Shown piece by piece: positions 1 to 7,697 of a DNA stretch of 64,000 nucleotides. Each line of letters opens with the position of its first letter. The first letter of the stretch is position 1. Made by a program: the position numbers and the translations under genes. This DNA comes from Pseudomonadota bacterium (GTDB taxonomy: Bacteria > Pseudomonadota > Gammaproteobacteria > Burkholderiales > Thiobacillaceae), in NCBI GenBank assembly GCA_021847835.1, contig JAJZPR010000004.1, forward strand, positions 90,898 to 154,897. Direction: 5' to 3'. Below the pieces are notes generated by a model. It was given only the letters and a program-made list of their open reading frames with translations. It searched no databases and was not told where the DNA came from.

Positions 1-2050
1 AGCGGCACCACTGCGAGCCCACGCAGGTCTTCACCGTGCGCAGGGCCTTGCCGTAGGCATGGCCGGAGACGAAGCCGGCAGCGGACAAATCCTTCCATAC
101 GGCAGGCAGGTCTTCCTTCCTGATGCCGAAGAGGTCGATGCGCTGGCCGCCGGTGACTTTCACCTCGGGCACCTTGAACTTCTCGGCGACGTCGGCGATG
201 GCGCGCAGTTCCTTGGGGTTGGTGAGACCGCCCCACATGCGCGGCACCACGGAAAAAGTGCCGTCCTTCTGGATGTTGCCGTGGGCGCGTTCGTTGATGT
301 AGCGCGACTGCGCGTCGTCCCGGTATTCGCCGGGCCAGGCGCAGAGCAGGTAGTAGTTGAGCGCGGGCCGGCACTTGTTGCAGCCGTCCGGGGTTTTCCA
401 GTCCAGGAAGCGCATGGTTTCCGGCATGCTCTTGAGGCTGTTTTGCGTGATGGCCACGCGCACCTCGTCGTGGGTGTGCTCGGTGCAGCCGCACAGCGGC
501 TTCTTCGACGGCGCGGTGGAATAATCGCCGCCTGCGGTCGCGGCGAGCAGGGTTTCGACCAGCCCGGTGCAGGAACCGCAGGAGGAAGACGCCTTGGTGT
601 GGGCGCGCACTTCGTCCAGGGTGAAAAGCTTCTTGTCGCGGATGGCCTTGACGATGTCGCCCTTGCACACGCCGTTGCAGCCGCAGATTTCGGCCGTGTC
701 GGGCAGCGACATGAGGCGGGTCTTTTCGTCGCCGTGGCCTGAGTCGCCCAGGTGGCTGCGCCCGAACAGCAGCTTGTCGCGGATGCCGGAGACGTCGGTA
801 CCATCGCGCATCAACTCGAAATACCAGGCGCCGTCCAGGGTGTCGCCATAGAGCACCGCGCCGGCAAGCTTGTTGTCCTTGAGCATCAGTTTCTTGTAGG
901 CGCCGCGCCCTGCATCTTGGAAGACAATCTCTTCACAGCCGTCACCGCCCACGAAATTGCCGGCGGAGAACAGGTCGATGCCGGTGACCTTGAGCTTGGT
1001 CGAGGTCATCGAGCCTTCGTAGCGGGCGATGCCGTATTGCGCGAGATGGTTGGCGCACACCTTGGCCTGCTCGAACAGCGGCGCGACCAGGCCGTAGGCG
1101 GTGCCGCGATGATTGACGCATTCCCCTATTGCATAAATGCGCGGGTCGGTGATGGTCTGCAAAGTGTCGTTGACGCGGATGCCGCGCTCGCAATGCAGGC
1201 TGGCGGATTCGGCCAGCGCGGTGTTGGGGCGGATGCCCACCGCCATCACCACGAGGTCGGCGGGGGCTTCCGTGCCATCCTTGAATTTCACCGCGCCGAC
1301 GCGAACAGTCCCCCTCCCAGCCTCCCCCACAAGTGTGGGAGGAGCAGATGCCCTCTCCCCGCTTGTGGGCAGGGATGGGGCGGGGAGAATTTCAGACGTC
1401 TGCTTTTGCAGCAGGAACTTGAGGCCCTTGGCTTCCAGGTTCCCTTGCAACAGACGCGCGGCGGGCTCGTCCAGCTGGCGTTCCATCAGCCAGGGGCCGA
1501 TGTGCACGACCGTGACGTCCATGCCGCGGGTCTTGAGGCCGTTGGCGGCTTCCAGGCCCAGCAGGCCGCCGCCGATGACCACGGCATTTTTATATTGCCC
1601 GGAGGCGGCGATCATCGCATCCACGTCGGCGATGTCGCGGAAACCGATCACACCAGGCAGGTTTGCGCCCGGCACCGGCAGGATGAAAGGAACGGAACCG
1701 GTGGCGATGAGCAGACGGTCGTAGTCCGCCTCGGTGTCATCTTCGGCGTAAACGGTGCGGCGGGTGCGGTCGATCTTCACGACCTTCCTGCCGGTGTGCA
1801 GGGTGATGCCGTTTTCCGCATACCACTCGCGCGGATGCGTGATGATCTGCGCTATCGTCTGCTCGCCGGCCAATACCGGCGAGAGCATGATGCGGTTGTA
1901 GCTGGGGTGCGGCTCGTTGCCGAACACCGTGATGTCATACAGATCGGGGGCCAGTTTCAACAACTCTTCCAGGGCGCGCACGCCGGCCATGCCGTTGCCC
2001 ACCATGACCAGTTTGAGCTTTTCTCTTTTTGGCATATCGCTCATGTCCAT
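1..2050 (-). CDS. nirB: Nitrite reductase [NAD(P)H] large subunit, 3' end beyond window
   Basis: Assimilatory nitrite reductase large subunit, which reduces nitrite to ammonium in the cytoplasm with NAD(P)H, FAD, a 4Fe-4S cluster and sirohaem. The N-terminal FAD/NAD part reads KLVMVGNGMAGVRALEE, then RLLIATGS and ADLVVMAVGIRPN. Next come the BFD-like 2Fe-2S cysteines (CGCNGVCKGD, then SSCGSCTG) and the start of the sulfite/nitrite reductase domain; the gene leaves the window at its left edge. The start at 2050 follows GGAG by 8 nt; a second in-frame ATG is at 2044. It is the last visible gene of the nitrate transport operon, 17 nt after nrtD. Oddity: about 26 extra residues encoded by a palindromic repeat lie between KQTSEI and RVGAVKFKDG, and the frame stays open through it. 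Confidence 0.95.
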   Translation of the reverse strand, partial: MDMSDMPKREKLKLVMVGNGMAGVRALEELLKLAPDLYDITVFGNEPHPSYNRIMLSPVLAGEQTIAQIITHPREWYAENGITLHTGRKVVKIDRTRRTVYAEDDTEADYDRLLIATGSVPFILPVPGANLPGVIGFRDIADVDAMIAASGQYKNAVVIGGGLLGLEAANGLKTRGMDVTVVHIGPWLMERQLDEPAARLLQGNLEAKGLKFLLQKQTSEILPAPSLPTSGERASAPPTLVGEAGRGTVRVGAVKFKDGTEAPADLVVMAVGIRPNTALAESASLHCERGIRVNDTLQTITDPRIYAIGECVNHRGTAYGLVAPLFEQAKVCANHLAQYGIARYEGSMTSTKLKVTGIDLFSAGNFVGGDGCEEIVFQDAGRGAYKKLMLKDNKLAGAVLYGDTLDGAWYFELMRDGTDVSGIRDKLLFGRSHLGDSGHGDEKTRLMSLPDTAEICGCNGVCKGDIVKAIRDKKLFTLDEVRAHTKASSSCGSCTGLVETLLAATAGGDYSTAPSKKPLCGCTEHTHDEVRVAITQNSLKSMPETMRFLDWKTPDGCNKCRPALNYYLLCAWPGEYRDDAQSRYINERAHGNIQKDGTFSVVPRMWGGLTNPKELRAIADVAEKFKVPEVKVTGGQRIDLFGIRKEDLPAVWKDLSAAGFVSGHAYGKALRTVKTCVGSQWCR
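1309..1388. repeat. Palindromic repeat pair inserted in frame in nirB
   Basis: Two C/G-rich half-palindromic units in opposite orientation, each of the form CCCCTCCCAGCCTCCCCC and its relative CCCTCTCCCCGCTTGTGGG. The same units lie at 2897-2998 and, as a single unit, at 47133-47168. Read on the nirB strand, the segment adds a peptide containing LPAPSLPTSGERASAPP without breaking the frame. Confidence 0.8.
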
Positions 2051-2067
2051 TGCAGTCTCCAAAATTC

Positions 2068-2859
2068 TTACGCGGCGGGGCGCATTTGCCGCTGATACAG
2101 GAACTCCAGCACCTTGCCGCGCAGGTGGTGGTAGTGCGGGTTTTCTGCCAATTGCAGGCGGGATCTGGGCCGCGGCAGGTCGACGCTTAGGATGTCGCCG
2201 ATGGTGGCGGCCGGGCCGTTGGTCATCATCACGATGCGGTCGGACAGCAGCACGGCCTCGTCCACGTCGTGCGTCACCATGACCACCGTGCTTTTGGTTT
2301 CCGCCACGATCTTCATCAGTTCGTCCTGCAGGTGGGCGCGGGTCAGCGCGTCCAGCGCGCCGAAGGGCTCGTCCATCAAGAGAACTTTTGGGTTCATCGC
2401 CAGAGCGCGGGCGATGCCGACGCGCTGCTTCATGCCGCCGGAAATCTCATGCGGGCGCTTGTGCGTGGCATGCGCCAGGCCAACCAGATCAAGCGCTTCT
2501 TCGACACGCTTTTTCAGCTTGGACTTGCCTTCCTTGCGCCCGTATACCGTCTCCACCGCGAGAAAAACGTTCTCGAAGCAGGTGAGCCAAGGCAGCAGGG
2601 AGTGGTTCTGGAACACCACGCCGCGGTCGGGGCCGGGCCCGGGAATCTCGCGTCCCGCGCACAGCGCCGCGCCGCTGGAGGGCAGGTTGAGTCCGGCGAC
2701 GATGTTGAGCAGGGTGGACTTTCCGCAGCCGGAGTGGCCGATCAGGCTGATGAACTCGCCCTGCGCGATGTCGAGCGAGATGTCGGAAAGCGCCTGGAAT
2801 GGGCCTTTCCTGGTCGGGAAGATCACGTTGATGCGATCGAGTTCGACATATTTTTCCAT
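2068..2859 (-). CDS. nrtD: Nitrate ABC transporter ATP-binding protein
   Basis: ATPase subunit of a nitrate/nitrite ABC importer (NrtD/NasD type), acting at the inner face of the cytoplasmic membrane with the permease encoded just upstream. The 263-aa length is usual. Walker A GHSGCGKS is at residues 41-48, the signature ISGGMKQR near 138, Walker B VLLMDEP near 163, and the switch histidine in VMVTHDVDEA. The start has GGAG 7 nt upstream. Order in the operon is binding protein, globin, permease, ATPase, nirB. The 140 nt before it hold a palindromic repeat pair. A taurine or sulfonate ATPase would look similar; the nirB linkage argues for nitrate. Confidence 0.9.
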   Translation of the reverse strand: MEKYVELDRINVIFPTRKGPFQALSDISLDIAQGEFISLIGHSGCGKSTLLNIVAGLNLPSSGAALCAGREIPGPGPDRGVVFQNHSLLPWLTCFENVFLAVETVYGRKEGKSKLKKRVEEALDLVGLAHATHKRPHEISGGMKQRVGIARALAMNPKVLLMDEPFGALDALTRAHLQDELMKIVAETKSTVVMVTHDVDEAVLLSDRIVMMTNGPAATIGDILSVDLPRPRSRLQLAENPHYHHLRGKVLEFLYQRQMRPAA

Positions 2860-2896
2860 GATGTGCTCCGTTAAGTCGTTTGGGGCTTGGTGTTCA

Positions 2897-2998
2897 ACTC
2901 CCTCCCCGCTCGCCGGGGAGGGTTGGGGTGGGGTAAAAAAGTTTGCACTGTGCTTACCCCCTCCCAGCCTCCCCCGGCAAGCGGGGGAGGGGTGCCGA
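2897..2998. repeat. Intergenic inverted pair of the palindromic repeat
   Basis: Between nrtB and nrtD. The left unit CCCTCCCCGCTCGCCGGGG continues into ggttggggtgggg, and the right unit CCCCTCCCAGCCTCCCCC continues into a matching palindrome. The right unit is approximately the reverse complement of the left, with about 25 nt between them, so the transcript could fold into two hairpins or one long stem. It may modulate expression of nrtD-nirB relative to nrtB; that is inference. Confidence 0.75.
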
Positions 2999-2999
2999 T

Positions 3000-3977
3000 T
3001 TATTCATTTCCATAACTAAACCGCCTGGCCACGAAGACCAGCATCTGTTCCAGAACCAGTCCGACGATGCCGACCACGAAGATGGCGATGATGATGTGCT
3101 CGACGTTGAGGTTGTTCCATTCGTCCCACACCCAGAAGCCGATGCCGACGCCGCCGGTGAGCATTTCCGCGGCCACGATCACCAGCCAGGCGGTGCCGAT
3201 GGCAAGGCGCACGCCGGTGAGGATGTGCGGCAGCACGGCGGGGAACAGAATCCTGGTGGCGATCTTGAATTCCGGCAGCGCCAGCACGCGCGCCACGTTG
3301 AGGTAATCCTGCGGCACCTGGCGCACGCCGGCGGCAGTGTTGAGGATCATGGGCCAGATGCTGGAGATGAAGATGACCCAGATCGAGGCCGGGTCGGCCG
3401 CCTTGAACACCAGGAGGCCGATGGGCAGCCAGGCCAAGGGAGACACTGGGCGCAGCAGGCTGATGATGGGCGAGGTCATGTCGGCGAAGAACTTGAAGCG
3501 GCCGACGATGAAGCCCAAGGGGATGCCAAGCAGCGCGGCCATGCTGAAGCCCAGGCCCACGCGCTCGAGCGAATTGAGGATGTTCCAGCCGATGCCCTGG
3601 TCGTTGGGGCCGTTGTTGTAGAAGGGGTCCGAGAATAGTTCGACGGCCGAGGCCCAGGTCGCGGCCGGTCCGGGGATGCGGCCGTCCTGCGCGATCAATG
3701 CCCACAGGCCGACGAACAGGAACAGGCCCAGGGCCGGCGACACGATGTTGCGGAGGGCGACGCCCGCCAGCTCACGCAAGCGGTTTTGTGCGGACCCGGT
3801 TGGCGTGATGGCCGATGCGGGTTCAGCAATGGCTGCCGGTTTTGCGGCGGGGTGGGCTTCCATTGCCGCAGGCGGCATGATTTCGCTCATTTCGTTCCTG
3901 CTGATGGAGGTGGCGGTTGCGCTCATGGTGATGTCCTTTTGCTGCTTTAGTTCGGGTGTTGCTTTGACTGCGCTCAT
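3000..3977 (-). CDS. nrtB: Nitrate ABC transporter permease
   Basis: Membrane permease of the nitrate/nitrite ABC importer (BPD_transp_1 family, NrtB/NasE). It is 325 aa with a long soluble N-terminal tail of about 80 residues rich in Ala/Pro, then a first membrane segment (ALGLFLFVGLWALIA) and several more helices. The EAA-loop region (LNVARVLALPEFKIATRILFP) contacts the ATPase. The C-terminus has IIIAIFVVGIVGLVLEQML. The start is preceded by AGGA. It lies 71 nt after the globin gene and 140 nt before nrtD. Specificity for nitrate is inferred from the neighbouring binding protein and nirB. Confidence 0.9.
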   Translation of the reverse strand: MSAVKATPELKQQKDITMSATATSISRNEMSEIMPPAAMEAHPAAKPAAIAEPASAITPTGSAQNRLRELAGVALRNIVSPALGLFLFVGLWALIAQDGRIPGPAATWASAVELFSDPFYNNGPNDQGIGWNILNSLERVGLGFSMAALLGIPLGFIVGRFKFFADMTSPIISLLRPVSPLAWLPIGLLVFKAADPASIWVIFISSIWPMILNTAAGVRQVPQDYLNVARVLALPEFKIATRILFPAVLPHILTGVRLAIGTAWLVIVAAEMLTGGVGIGFWVWDEWNNLNVEHIIIAIFVVGIVGLVLEQMLVFVARRFSYGNE

Positions 3978-4048
3978 GTCTCATTCCTGGAGATTGGCGA
4001 CGCCTTCCGGCTGCCTGCCCGCATCGCCCGGCCAGGCAACCGGGGTTT

Positions 4049-4462
4049 TCACGCAGTGGCGTAGGACGCTTTTTTCATGGCGGACGCCAGCGTGGCATAG
4101 GTTTCCACCCAGGCATCCTTCACTGCCGGGGTGAACTGCTCGCCCAGGCCCTTGCCCAGTGTCCAGATCAGCGCGCTGCCAACGGTGTCGTAATGCGCTT
4201 CCGTCACGCCGTAAGCGACATGGCGGCGTCCCATCTCCTCGACCGCCCCCAGAATGGGGGCGAGATTGTCCAGGCTATTGACGGCCGTGTTGATGATCGC
4301 CATCAATTTGCGGCCCTGTTCAACCATGTCGCCCTTGAACATGCCGCGGAGGGAGGGGTCGAGCTCGAACAGTTGGCCATAGAACAACTGCGCCGCAGTG
4401 TCCTTGATCGGGAGAACCTGTTGCCAGCTGCTGCGTACCAGTGCAATCTTTTCGGGGGTCAT
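4049..4462 (-). CDS. Single-domain globin in nitrate operon
   Basis: A 137-aa haem globin with no reductase domain. It starts MTPEKIALVRSSWQQV and shows the proximal haem histidine region MGRRHVAYGVTEAHY typical of Vitreoscilla-type or flavohaemoglobin N-terminal globins. SD-like AGGGAA precedes the ATG. It sits between the nitrate-binding protein and permease genes, all on one strand with short gaps, so it is very likely co-transcribed. Nitrite reduction can generate nitric oxide, so an NO dioxygenase or NO-sensing role fits, but this is inference. It would need an outside reductase, since none is fused. Confidence 0.9.
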   Translation of the reverse strand: MTPEKIALVRSSWQQVLPIKDTAAQLFYGQLFELDPSLRGMFKGDMVEQGRKLMAIINTAVNSLDNLAPILGAVEEMGRRHVAYGVTEAHYDTVGSALIWTLGKGLGEQFTPAVKDAWVETYATLASAMKKASYATA

Positions 4463-4501
4463 GACAATTCCCTTTCTTGAATTAATCGGGTTTGATCCTG
4501 G

Positions 4502-5776
4502 CTAGGCCTTGATCTTGAAGCCGTCGGCATACTTGGCCGGATTCTTGCCGTCCCACACCACACCGTCGATCAGCTTGGACGTGCGCATGTCGGACTTGGG
4601 CAGCGGGGTCTTGGTCTGCGTGGCAGCCTCCTTGTAGAGCTTGATCTGGTTGACCTGTTTGGCCACGGCCAGATAGTCCGGGTGCTCCTTCAACAGGCCC
4701 CAGCGCTTGTGCTGGGTGAGGAACCACATGCCATCGGACAGGTAGGGGTAGCCCACCTTGCCGTCGTTGTAGAACTTCATGTAATTCGCGTCTTTCCACT
4801 TCTTGCCGTTGCCGTTGTCATACTGGCCCAGCATGCGATCCTCGATGGAGTCGAAGTCGGTATTGACGTAGGACTTGGCGGAGATGATCTTGGCCACTTC
4901 CGAACGGTTCTTCATGTCGTCGATGTATTTCGACGCGTCGAGGATGGCCATGATCATGGCGCGCGCGGTGTTGGGGTATTTCTGCACGAATTCCAGGCTG
5001 GTACCGAGCACCTTTTCCGGATGGTCCTGCCAGATTTCCTGGCTGGTGACGGCGGTGAAGCCGATGTTGTCGCGGATGGCGCGCGCGTTCCAGGGCTCGC
5101 CCACGCAGTAGCCGTCCATGTTGTCCACGCGCATGTTGGCGATCATTTGCGGGGGCGGCACGGTGATGACCTTGGTCTGGGTGAAGGGATTCACGCCGTA
5201 GGCCGCCAGCCAGTAGTACAGCCACATGGCATGGGTGCCGGTGGGGAAAGTCTGGGCGAAGGTGTATTCGCGCGGCTCGGCCTGGATGAGTTTGGCGAGG
5301 CTGGCGCCGTCCACCGCGCCTTTGGCCTTGAGCTGGTTCGAAAGCGAAATGGCCTGGCCGTTGTTGTTGATCGAGGCCAGTACCGCCATGTCCTTCTTCG
5401 GTCCGCCGATGCCGAGCTGCACGCCGTAGATGAGGCCGTACAGCACGTGCGCGGCGTGCAGTTCGCCGTTCACCAATTTATCCCTGACAGCGGCCCACGA
5501 GGCTTCCTTGCTGGGCGTGATCCTGATGCCGTACTTCCGGTCGAAGCCCTTGACCGCGGCGATCACCACCGAGGCGCAGTCGGTCAGCGGAATGAAGCCG
5601 ATCTTTACTTCCTTCAGTTCCGGCGCGTCCGAACCGGCCGCCCAGGCGGCGCTGCGTACGCCCGCCGGCACCATGTTCATGAGCGCGGCCGCAGCGGAAA
5701 CGCCGGCGGCCTTCTTGATGAAAAGCCGGCGGGGATTGTTCGGTTCAAGAATGTCGTTCCCATCGTGGTCTGCCAT
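4502..5776 (-). CDS. nrtA: Nitrate ABC transporter substrate-binding protein (Tat signal)
   Basis: Periplasmic nitrate/nitrite-binding component (NrtA/NasF family), 424 aa from the chosen start. The twin-arginine motif RRLFIKK followed by AAGVSAAAALMNMVPAG shows export by the Tat system in folded form. Conserved stretches are KIGFIPLTDCASVVIA, GMHAMWLYYWLAAYGVNP-like text and NMDGYCVGEPWNARA, characteristic of nitrate binding proteins. The start at 5776 was chosen because GGAG lies 9 nt upstream; an earlier in-frame ATG at 5836 would lie inside the leader terminator. It is the first gene of the nitrate operon, with a structured leader (5795-5884). Confidence 0.92.
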   Translation of the reverse strand: MADHDGNDILEPNNPRRLFIKKAAGVSAAAALMNMVPAGVRSAAWAAGSDAPELKEVKIGFIPLTDCASVVIAAVKGFDRKYGIRITPSKEASWAAVRDKLVNGELHAAHVLYGLIYGVQLGIGGPKKDMAVLASINNNGQAISLSNQLKAKGAVDGASLAKLIQAEPREYTFAQTFPTGTHAMWLYYWLAAYGVNPFTQTKVITVPPPQMIANMRVDNMDGYCVGEPWNARAIRDNIGFTAVTSQEIWQDHPEKVLGTSLEFVQKYPNTARAMIMAILDASKYIDDMKNRSEVAKIISAKSYVNTDFDSIEDRMLGQYDNGNGKKWKDANYMKFYNDGKVGYPYLSDGMWFLTQHKRWGLLKEHPDYLAVAKQVNQIKLYKEAATQTKTPLPKSDMRTSKLIDGVVWDGKNPAKYADGFKIKA

Positions 5777-5794
5777 TTCGTCGAGCTCCAAAAT

Positions 5795-5827
5795 AAAAAA
5801 GCGTCCGACCCTGCAGAGTCGAGACGC
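5795..5827 (-). terminator. Leader attenuator terminator of nitrate operon
   Basis: The stem GCGTC/GACGC continues into GACTC/GGGTC around a TGCA loop and is followed by TTTTTTATTTT, 19 nt before the nrtA start codon. It stands between promoter and first gene, so it acts as an attenuator. Confidence 0.8.
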
Positions 5828-5884
5828 CGTTGTCAAAAAAACAGAAAGGAGAAATTAATGTTTGAGGGCCGCGCCAGTGCAGCC
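5795..5884 (-). promoter_or_regulatory. Nitrate operon leader with candidate ANTAR antitermination element
   Basis: On the minus-strand RNA the first hairpin is GGCTGC, hexaloop ACTGGC, GCGGCC (5867-5884, six pairs with one G-U). The second is GAC, hexaloop AACGGC, GTC (5823-5834, only three pairs). Both loops are ANNGGC, matching the A1/G4 rule described for ANTAR target RNAs. The second hairpin shares bases with the 5' arm of the terminator at 5795-5827, so the two cannot coexist. The linker of about 32 nt is longer than usual. A NasT-type ANTAR regulator is encoded at 7694-8302. Confidence 0.6.
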
Positions 5885-5889
5885 TTCAA

Positions 5890-6627
5890 TCAAACATCAG
5901 CAATGCCTGTGCCAGCTCCTTGAAGCCTTGAAAAACAAGGGGCTGCGAGCGGCTCTCGGCTATCCGGATGGAGAAACTTGTGCGCTGGCGGTGCATGCCA
6001 GTCAGGCCATGCACCGTGGCGGTGCCTTGACTTGCATCCAGTCAGAGGGGGGGGGCAGGCCTTGCCCGAGGATCGGGGTTGCAGGAGGTCGATCCTGAAC
6101 TCGCTTTCATAGGGCGGCACATTGCATTCGATGATGTCGGTCGGCGCCACGTCCAGACGCACGCCCACGATGTCGGTGCGCACCGGTAGCTTGGCCGCGC
6201 CGCGGTCCACCAGCACCACGGTGCGCATTTCCGCCGGCTGCTTCCTGGCCAGGTATTCCACCGCGCGCAGCATGGAATGGCCGCGATACATGACGTCGTC
6301 CACCACCAGCACCGTGTGGCCTTCCAGGTCGAGGGCGGCATGCGTGGCATTCTCGGTCAGTCTGGTTTCGGGGTAGAGCAGGGTGAGGTCGTCGGCATAG
6401 CGCTGGATCTTCAAGTCCAGTCGCAGGCAGTCGCGCAGGCCGTACATGCCGGAGAGACATTCATGCAGGCGGTCCGCCAGCGGCGCCCCGCGCCTCAGCA
6501 CGCCGACGATGGCCACCCGGGCGCGGCCGACCAGAAAGCCGGCTGCCTGGTGCGCCATCCCGGTGACGATGGCGTCGAGCTGCTCGGTCGAGTAAAGGCA
6601 AGTCCGGTTGCCTGGAGGTTTATCCAT
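5890..6627 (-). CDS. PyrR-like phosphoribosyltransferase with C-tract near C-terminus
   Basis: Type I phosphoribosyltransferase fold, closest by eye to PyrR. The PRPP loop is HTVLVVDDVMYRGHSM, followed by VVLVDRGAAKLPVRTDIVG. PyrR proteins bind uridine nucleotides and can regulate pyr genes; here no pyr gene is adjacent. The start at 6627 (MDKPPGNRT) is preferred to 6672 but lacks a strong SD. The family-like part ends near FRIDLLQP; then comes a run of nine C (6047-6055 region) and an unrelated tail of about 50 residues running into the nitrate leader. With eight C the frame would stop directly after the tract, giving a normal-length protein, so a sequencing error or slippage site is likely. 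Confidence 0.7.
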   Translation of the reverse strand: MDKPPGNRTCLYSTEQLDAIVTGMAHQAAGFLVGRARVAIVGVLRRGAPLADRLHECLSGMYGLRDCLRLDLKIQRYADDLTLLYPETRLTENATHAALDLEGHTVLVVDDVMYRGHSMLRAVEYLARKQPAEMRTVVLVDRGAAKLPVRTDIVGVRLDVAPTDIIECNVPPYESEFRIDLLQPRSSGKACPPPLTGCKSRHRHGAWPDWHAPPAHKFLHPDSREPLAAPCFSRLQGAGTGIADV

Positions 6628-6832
6628 GCGTGCGTGTTTTTTGCAGGTAAGCGAACAGAACCATAACCCCAATACTACAAGTGTTTCCCGATCAATTCTC
6701 CTATCAACACGATACCTGGTGTGCTACACAAAATACTTGTGGCCGTCAGGCTGTGGTCCGCGCCAACCGGCTGCATCGGGGACGCTTCGAGGCGTCGCAC
6801 CTGCATCGCGTAACAACATGAAGAGGAGCAGA

Positions 6833-7198
6833 ATGATGAACATATCGTTATATGAGCGCCTGGGCGGGGCGCAGGGGATTTCCAAAATAGTGGACGACGT
6901 CATCGACGCCCATTTGAACAACCCGGTGGTCAGCACCCGGTTTCGAAACGTCAAGGATCTCGAGCATGCCAAGGCAATGGCGCGCGATTTTTTCGCAGCC
7001 GGTTCGGGCGGTCCCGAGAAGTATTCCGGAAAGGACATGCGCACGGCGCACACGGGCATGAACATCAGCGAGCAGGAATACCTGGCCGTCATGGATGACA
7101 TCATGGGCGCACTCAACAAGCACAATATAGACGAGACGACCCAAAAGGACGTGCTCGCCATTCTCTATTCGCTCAAGGGTGAGATTATCCGGGTTTGA
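6833..7198 (+). CDS. glbN: Group I truncated haemoglobin
   Basis: A 121-aa truncated (2-over-2) globin. N-terminal SLYERLGGAQGISKIVDDV, a phenylalanine-rich B/C region, and the haem-binding segment MRTAHTGMNISEQEY with the proximal histidine are diagnostic. It binds O2/NO in the cytoplasm and may detoxify reactive nitrogen. GAGGAG lies 5 nt before ATG 6833; ATG 6836 is equally possible. It is divergent from the phosphoribosyltransferase and convergent with the gene at 7218. It is the second globin in a nitrate locus, of a different class from that at 4049. Confidence 0.92.
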   Translation: MMNISLYERLGGAQGISKIVDDVIDAHLNNPVVSTRFRNVKDLEHAKAMARDFFAAGSGGPEKYSGKDMRTAHTGMNISEQEYLAVMDDIMGALNKHNIDETTQKDVLAILYSLKGEIIRV

Positions 7199-7217
7199 TG
7201 CCTTTAGTGCGTGCTGT

Positions 7218-7697
7218 TTACAGCCAGAAACGCGTATCGCGTGACAGGAACTCCTCGGCGTGCAGGTAGTGCGAGCCGTCGCAGGAAAAATTCAGCCCGA
7301 CCAGGCCATTCACAACATTGAGCGAGCCGGCGCGCAGATAGATGTTTTCATCCATCTGGCGCAGTTCCTTGAGCCTTTCCAGCACCGGGCGGATGCGCTC
7401 GGGCGGGACGCAGGCTTCGCCAGGGTAGGCTGATTCGGGATAGGCCGGGAAGGTTTCCGGCGCAAGGATTTCGTCCAGCACGTGCACGCGATAGCGCATG
7501 GGATCGGCGGCCGTCCACAGCGTGGCGCGGCTGCTGGAGAAATGCAGCTTGGCATGGAAGATGCCGCGTTCGCGCATCAGCATATCGACGATATCGAGCA
7601 CGCTGTCGATGCTCCTGTCCATGTCGGACTCCGCCCGGCACTGGTTGAACAGGCCCTGGCGGATGGCGGGGTCGCCCCTGAGCTGCAGCCAGGTCAT
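7218..7697 (-). CDS. Unknown protein co-translated with ANTAR regulator
   Basis: A 159-aa soluble protein of no family I can name. It begins MTWLQLRGDPAIRQG, has a mixed alpha/beta look (FHAKLHFSSSRATLW) and a C-terminal part YLRAGSLNVVNGLVGLNF. No signal peptide or membrane segment is visible. Its start overlaps the stop of the ANTAR gene as ATGA, so the two are translationally coupled. That makes a role in nitrate regulation or signal input to the regulator plausible, without direct evidence. Confidence 0.75.
   Translation of the reverse strand: MTWLQLRGDPAIRQGLFNQCRAESDMDRSIDSVLDIVDMLMRERGIFHAKLHFSSSRATLWTAADPMRYRVHVLDEILAPETFPAYPESAYPGEACVPPERIRPVLERLKELRQMDENIYLRAGSLNVVNGLVGLNFSCDGSHYLHAEEFLSRDTRFWL

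Noticed and set aside
59..742. Long plus-strand open frames opposite nirB
   Set aside because: They are antisense to a well-conserved nirB frame; composition is a mirror of GC-rich third positions.
5859..5924. 21-codon plus-strand frame with a good AGGAG, antisense to the nitrate leader
   Set aside because: The purine-rich box is the complement of a pyrimidine stretch in the leader; no conservation can be judged and the peptide has no features.
6660..6760. FNR or NsrR site upstream of the truncated haemoglobin gene
   Set aside because: TTGAT-like half sites are direct rather than inverted and match no consensus well.
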